Origin: Sulfurovum sp.
Lineage (GTDB): Bacteria > Campylobacterota > Campylobacteria > Campylobacterales > Sulfurovaceae
Assembly: GCA_027062365.1 (NCBI GenBank)
Contig: JAMOTK010000036.1
Location: forward strand, 1 to 36,224
Direction: 5' to 3'
DNA: 36,224 nucleotides
Below the pieces are notes generated by a model. The model was not told where the DNA came from and ran no database searches. It was given only the letters and a program-made list of their open reading frames with translations. The position numbers and the translations under genes were made by a program. Positions 32,985 to 36,224 of the stretch are shown piece by piece; position 1 is the stretch's first letter; the number at the start of each line of letters is the position of its first letter.

Positions 32985-33764
32985 ATGTCAAATATGAAAG
33001 GCAAAACACTTGTCATCACAGGTGCAACCAAAGGTATCGGTAAAGCCGTCGCAGAGAAATTTGCTAAAAATGGTGTAAATATCGCTTTTACCTATAATTC
33101 AAACAAAGAAATAGCTGATGAAATAGCCAAAGATTTAGAAGCTAAGTATGGTATCAAAGCCAGAGCGTATCCTCTGAATATTTTAGAGCTTGATGAGTTT
33201 AAACCTCTTTTCTTAGCTATTGATGAAGACTTTGATAGAATAGATTTCTTTGTATCTAATGCGATGATTTACGGTCGTCCTGTAGTTGGTGGATATGGAA
33301 AATTCATGCGTTTAAGACCTAAAAAAGGATTAACCAATATCTATACAGCCACCGTTGGTGCATTTGTACGTGGTTCACAAGAAGCCGCTGTACGTATGGA
33401 AAAGGTAGGTGGTGGGGCTATTGTTACACTAAGCTCAACAGGTAATCTTATCTACATAGAAAACTATGCAGGTCATGGTACAAACAAAGCAGCCGTAGAA
33501 GCTATGAGCCGTTACGCAGCAGTAGAATTAGGAGAAATGGGTATCAGAGTCAATGCTGTCTCAGGTGGTCCTATTGATACCGATGCACTTAAAGCATTTA
33601 CCAACTATGAAGAGGTCAAAGCAGAAACCATTAAACGTTCAGCTGTCAACAGAATGGGAAGCCCTAGTGACCTTGCTGGGTCTGTTTATTTCTTGTGTAC
33701 AGAAGAGGCATCATGGATTACAGGTCAAACACTTGTCGTCGATGGTGGTACAACTTTTCGTTAA
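32985..33764 (+). CDS. SDR family enoyl-ACP reductase-like protein (FabL-like)
   Basis: A 259-residue short-chain dehydrogenase. The cofactor site is TGATKGIG (12-19), the classical SDR form. The active-site pair is Y161 and K168, spaced Y-x6-K (YAGHGTNK) rather than the usual Y-x3-K. Y-x6-K is the hallmark of enoyl-ACP reductases such as FabI and FabL, and the combination with a TGxxxGxG nucleotide motif is that of FabL. S150/S151 (TLSSTGN) and VNAVSGGPIDTDAL fit the substrate side. It ends VDGGTTFR. AGGAGCG precedes the ATG. The gene order with dapA is conserved in Campylobacterota. The enoyl reductase activity is inferred from the motif, not proven. Confidence 0.8.
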   Translation: MSNMKGKTLVITGATKGIGKAVAEKFAKNGVNIAFTYNSNKEIADEIAKDLEAKYGIKARAYPLNILELDEFKPLFLAIDEDFDRIDFFVSNAMIYGRPVVGGYGKFMRLRPKKGLTNIYTATVGAFVRGSQEAAVRMEKVGGGAIVTLSSTGNLIYIENYAGHGTNKAAVEAMSRYAAVELGEMGIRVNAVSGGPIDTDALKAFTNYEEVKAETIKRSAVNRMGSPSDLAGSVYFLCTEEASWITGQTLVVDGGTTFR

Positions 33765-33878
33765 TGACATCTTTATAAGTCTCTATGAAAATCAAAGCCC
33801 TTTTAACGATGATACCTATCGTGAGAAGTGCTTTATCTGCTAAATCTCTCTTTTACCAAAAAAAATTTAGGAAATATC

Positions 33879-34430
33879 ATGTTCAATATACCCAATACCC
33901 TAGCCTTTATACGTCTTCTTCTTGCCCCTGTCATGTTTTTTCTTTTGGTCAATCGTGATTGTAGCCTACTGAGTCATATTCACTATACATGGCTAGACTT
34001 TATGGCTGCTTTTATCTTTGTCGTAGCAAGTGCTACAGATTTTTTTGATGGCTATATCGCTCGAACATTTGACCAGATTACTACTTTGGGCAAGATTCTT
34101 GACCCTCTAGCAGATAAAATGCTTACCTTAGCAGGATTTTTAGGACTGATGATGCTAGACCGTGCCAACGAATGGGCTATCTTTCTTATCATTACACGTG
34201 AACTGTTTATCACAGGTCTTAGAGTTTCTGCTGTCAGCCAAGGCTTAGACATCGCAGCATCGTGGATGGGCAAAGTCAAAACAGTCGTACAAATGATAGC
34301 TATTGGTTTTTTACTCATGGAATGGGAGGGGGCTACCCTACTTTTATGGATAGCAGTTGCACTCACACTCTACTCTGGCTACGAATACGTAAGAGATTTT
34401 TTCAAAAATGTACCAATGAATAGCAAATGA
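33879..34430 (+). CDS. pgsA: CDP-diacylglycerol-glycerol-3-phosphate 3-phosphatidyltransferase
   Basis: Makes phosphatidylglycerol phosphate at the inner membrane. The protein has 183 residues from ATG 33879 (AGGAAATATC ribosome site). The CDP-alcohol transferase motif is complete: D-G-YI-A-R, eight residues, G, three, D, three, D (DGYIARTF ... GKILDPLAD). Four to five hydrophobic helices surround it. Starting at 33828 would add 17 unlike residues, so the later ATG is better. The 114-base gap after the SDR gene shows no gene. A weak TGATTAAA/TTTAATCA repeat overlaps its stop and may be the end of the transcript. Confidence 0.95.
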   Translation: MFNIPNTLAFIRLLLAPVMFFLLVNRDCSLLSHIHYTWLDFMAAFIFVVASATDFFDGYIARTFDQITTLGKILDPLADKMLTLAGFLGLMMLDRANEWAIFLIITRELFITGLRVSAVSQGLDIAASWMGKVKTVVQMIAIGFLLMEWEGATLLLWIAVALTLYSGYEYVRDFFKNVPMNSK

Positions 34431-34451
34431 TTAAATTTTAATCAACTCTTT

Positions 34452-34468
34452 GTTAATTATTAATTAAC
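34452..34468. promoter_or_regulatory. Palindrome upstream of the porin gene
   Basis: GTTAATTA-T-TAATTAAC, a perfect inverted repeat with 8-base arms. It lies 45 bases before the porin ATG, within the probable promoter region (a -10 such as TATCAT at 34476 is possible). A dimeric regulator could bind it. AT-rich composition makes chance palindromes more likely. Confidence 0.4.
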
Positions 34469-34513
34469 AAGATGTTATCATTTCCTTATCTTAATTATAA
34501 CAAGGAATTAAAT

Positions 34514-35653
34514 ATGAAATTAACAAGACTAAGTTTGGTTGCAGTATTGGCAATGAGTACAGCATTTGCAGGTGGAAGTGTAACACCTCCAGAAGTAGTA
34601 GAAGTAGCTACAGTAGTAGAAGCATCTGCGACAACTATTTCTGGTAAAGCACAAGCATATTATTATACAACTGATGGTGTTGACCTTTTTGATTCTGATA
34701 GTTCAGCACTAGGTACAGCCGTTACTTTAGATGTAACACACACATTATTTGATGGTATCACAGCAAACTTTACAGCTGTTGGATTTGTAAACCTTATGAG
34801 TGAAGAACCATTTGGTTACTTTGAAAATGAAGAAGTAGGTGCATACTTTAACGTAGCAAATATTACTGCAAAATTTGGTGATACTACATTGGTACTTGGT
34901 CGTCAACTTATTGATTCTCCAATGTTTGGTTCTTTTGATTGGCTACTAGCTCCTGGTGCATTTGAAGCATATACAATCGTTAATAATTCAGTTGAAAACC
35001 TTACTTTAGTAGGTACGTATGTAACTAAACTAAGAACAGTTAATGGTGGAGATAACTTTATCGACCTTACTGACATCAATGGTGGAGATAACTACGCATT
35101 TGGTGCTGTTTATGGTGCTGATGCCCTTTCTGCAAGTGTTTGGTACTACAATATAGATGCTGGTGATTATACACAAGCTTATGTAGATGCTGGTTATAAC
35201 TTTGGTTCTGTAAGTGTAGCAGCACAATATTCTACAACTGATTATGCTACAGGACTTGATTCTGATGCTTACGCAGTAAAAGCTGAAACAACAGTAGCAG
35301 ACATCACACTTACGGCGGCTGTTTCTTCTGTGACTGATGCACCAGCAGGTATGGTTGAAAGAGATAATTTCTATACAAGCTCTTGGAATTCTATGGCTTC
35401 ACAAGTAGGTGTAGCAAATGAAGATACACTTTCATGGAAAGTTGCTGCTTCTACAGAATTAGCAGGATTCAATACAGAAGTATCTTATGCTGCTTATGGT
35501 GACGAAGGTTCAGAATTTGACCTTATCTTAGGATATGATGCAACTAAAAATATTAACCTAGCTGCTATCTATACTTCAACAGATTATGATATTAACCTGA
35601 ATACAGCAGATGCTGAAAATGCTCTTGAAATCATCGCAACATATACATTCTAG
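34514..35653 (+). CDS. Opr-like outer-membrane porin
   Basis: A 379-residue outer-membrane channel protein. MKLTRLSLVAVLAMSTAFA-GG is a signal peptide. The mature part is acidic and beta-rich with alternating strands: GKAQAYYYT, AVTLDVTHTLFDGITANFTAVGF, AKFGDTTLVLGRQLID, and it ends ALEIIATYTF with the C-terminal phenylalanine needed for membrane assembly. The segment LGRQLIDSPMFGS..W resembles the Opr porin family common in Campylobacterota. A repeated NGGDNFIDLTDINGGDNY segment forms an external loop. AAGGA precedes the ATG at 34514 and a terminator follows, so it is its own unit, likely strongly expressed. The substrate is unknown. Confidence 0.8.
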   Translation: MKLTRLSLVAVLAMSTAFAGGSVTPPEVVEVATVVEASATTISGKAQAYYYTTDGVDLFDSDSSALGTAVTLDVTHTLFDGITANFTAVGFVNLMSEEPFGYFENEEVGAYFNVANITAKFGDTTLVLGRQLIDSPMFGSFDWLLAPGAFEAYTIVNNSVENLTLVGTYVTKLRTVNGGDNFIDLTDINGGDNYAFGAVYGADALSASVWYYNIDAGDYTQAYVDAGYNFGSVSVAAQYSTTDYATGLDSDAYAVKAETTVADITLTAAVSSVTDAPAGMVERDNFYTSSWNSMASQVGVANEDTLSWKVAASTELAGFNTEVSYAAYGDEGSEFDLILGYDATKNINLAAIYTSTDYDINLNTADAENALEIIATYTF

Positions 35654-35689
35654 TCTAAAATTGTAAACTCCCAAAATTGTTGAATACAT

Positions 35690-35709
35690 CACTCTCCTTA
35701 GGGAGAGTG
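35690..35709 (+). terminator. Intrinsic terminator after the porin
   Basis: CACTCTCC and GGAGAGTG form a perfect 8-bp GC-containing stem around TTAG, 36 bases after the porin stop, followed by TTTG. The short T run is weak, but no gene lies between it and the stop codon. Confidence 0.65.
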
Positions 35710-35804
35710 TTTGGGCATGTACTCTTAATCTATTCTAAAAATTCTATACTTAATCTTCAGACATATCTATTTCAAAATCAATAGACTTCTTACAAAACTA
35801 ACTC

Positions 35805-36115
35805 CTAACCCATCATATTTCTATCAAAATTAATCAATCCACAGATAAGATTAACTCTTAAATTATATCGTTTTCTACGATTACGATATTTCTGTTTTAA
35901 AATTTGAAAAGTCTTGATTTTAGCATTAATATGTTCCACAAAAATTCTTTTTGAAGCTTTTTCCTGATTCTCTTTTTTATACCCTCAAGGGGTAGCCTCT
36001 CCTCATCTGTAAGTTTATAATTTTTACTATTTTTCTTTGAAATCTCAACATTTAAATGAAACTTTTTGATACCCACATATCCCAAATCTACTTTGACTGC
36101 TAAGTACCTAACCAA
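35805..36115 (-). pseudogene. IS5-family transposase remnant with an A6 frameshift
   Basis: C-terminal third of a DDE transposase. From 36115 leftward the frame reads VDLGYVGIKKFHLN and LTDEERLPLEGIKK. It then leaves the family sequence at a run of six A (35973-35978 on the plus strand). Shifting by -1 restores the family sequence: ENQEKASKRIFVEHINAKIK, then TFQILKQKYRNRRKRYNL, ending DRNMMG and a TAG at 35805-35807. The slip site reads A-AAA-AAG, a classic -1 slippery heptamer. The N-terminal two thirds are absent, replaced by the IS630-like element, so the gene is dead. A probable IS end (AGACTTCTTACAAAACTA) begins near 35783. Confidence 0.75.
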
Positions 36116-36134
36116 AATAAATCATCAAAAATAG

Positions 36135-36140
36135 TATAAT
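36135..36140 (+). promoter_or_regulatory. -10 box of the IS630-like transposase
   Basis: TATAAT ends only 5 bases before the transposase ATG, so transcription would begin at or within a base or two of the start codon. That implies a leaderless or nearly leaderless message. There is no Shine-Dalgarno sequence. Confidence 0.4.
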
Positions 36141-36145
36141 ACAAA

Positions 36146-36224
36146 ATGAGATATATAACAGACCTAAATAAAAAGACAATTGAAGCATTAGAAGAAATCA
36201 TAAAAAATGAAGTACGCTATAAAA
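36146..36224 (+). CDS. IS630-like transposase, N-terminal fragment cut by the window edge
   Basis: Twenty-six codons are visible from ATG 36146: MRYITDLNKKTIEALEEI then IKNEVRYK. This resembles the start of IS630-family transposases, whose N-terminal helix-turn-helix begins with a similar KxLxxxxxxxRxR pattern. The gene continues beyond the window. It begins about 30 bases from where the IS5 remnant breaks off, so this element appears to have inserted into or deleted part of the IS5 copy. Confidence 0.55.
   Translation, partial: MRYITDLNKKTIEALEEIIKNEVRYK

Noticed and set aside
32494-33009. 171-codon open frame on the minus strand
   Set aside because: Antisense to dapA; serine/leucine-rich translation typical of a reverse-strand shadow.
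33787-33878. Possible small gene after the SDR gene starting MKIKALLTM
   Set aside because: No ribosome site, no family, and it runs on through the pgsA start in another frame.
1-36224. CRISPR arrays, tRNA or rRNA genes
   Set aside because: I found no regularly spaced repeats, no cloverleaf-type sequence with a T-loop GGTTCRA motif in context, and no rRNA-like sequence.

Overview
The window looks like chromosome from a Campylobacterota bacterium (Epsilonproteobacteria), most likely a Sulfurovum/Sulfurimonas-type organism. The DNA is AT-rich. Several promoters have a T-rich stretch and a TATAAT box but no clear -35. The gene neighbourhoods are typical of this phylum: pyrD / M16 peptidase / dapA / enoyl-reductase-like SDR / pgsA, aroQ / M24 peptidase / folK / flhF, and an inositol-monophosphatase-family gene beside accD. 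A futalosine-pathway (menaquinone) deaminase and an Opr-like porin also fit. This assignment is inference from gene content; there is no rRNA in the window.

Layout. Bases 1-127 are the end of an ISL3-like insertion sequence. 136-3568 carry a BaiN-type flavoprotein, a methyltransferase, a small membrane-anchored protein and a family-4-like uracil-DNA glycosylase. 3598-6596 is a minus-strand envelope cluster: a DUF3943 protein, a secreted vWA-like protein and a five-helix membrane protein with an acidic repeat loop. It lies downstream of recO, whose start codon appears to be non-canonical. 7429-13493 hold gltB, an IMPase-family phosphatase and accD. 13601-15724 is a likely sulfur-amino-acid operon (DUF4395, an Rrf2 regulator without cysteines, a MetY-like enzyme). 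A CAP-domain protein and the aminofutalosine deaminase follow.

18171-20002 is the clearest accessory island: an AAA15 (OLD/RecF-like) ATPase translationally coupled to a small TOPRIM-like protein. It resembles two-gene anti-phage systems and lies between the divergent deaminase and aroQ genes. 20143-24306 is the aroQ / M24 / folK / flhF / mnmA run, with flhF lacking its usual partner flhG. 24322-27657 hold DUF2442 and RDD proteins and a four-gene operon led by a TetR repressor. That operon's promoter is close to perfect sigma70 consensus and has a palindromic operator inside the spacer.

28013-35653 contain a zinc-ribbon methyltransferase with an ArsC/YffB-like protein, a small beta-barrel, the pyrD-to-pgsA housekeeping operon and a porin. 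The right edge is mobile: an IS5-family transposase remnant, readable only with a -1 shift at an A-AAA-AAG heptamer, abuts the start of an IS630-like transposase. I saw no tRNA, rRNA or CRISPR array.
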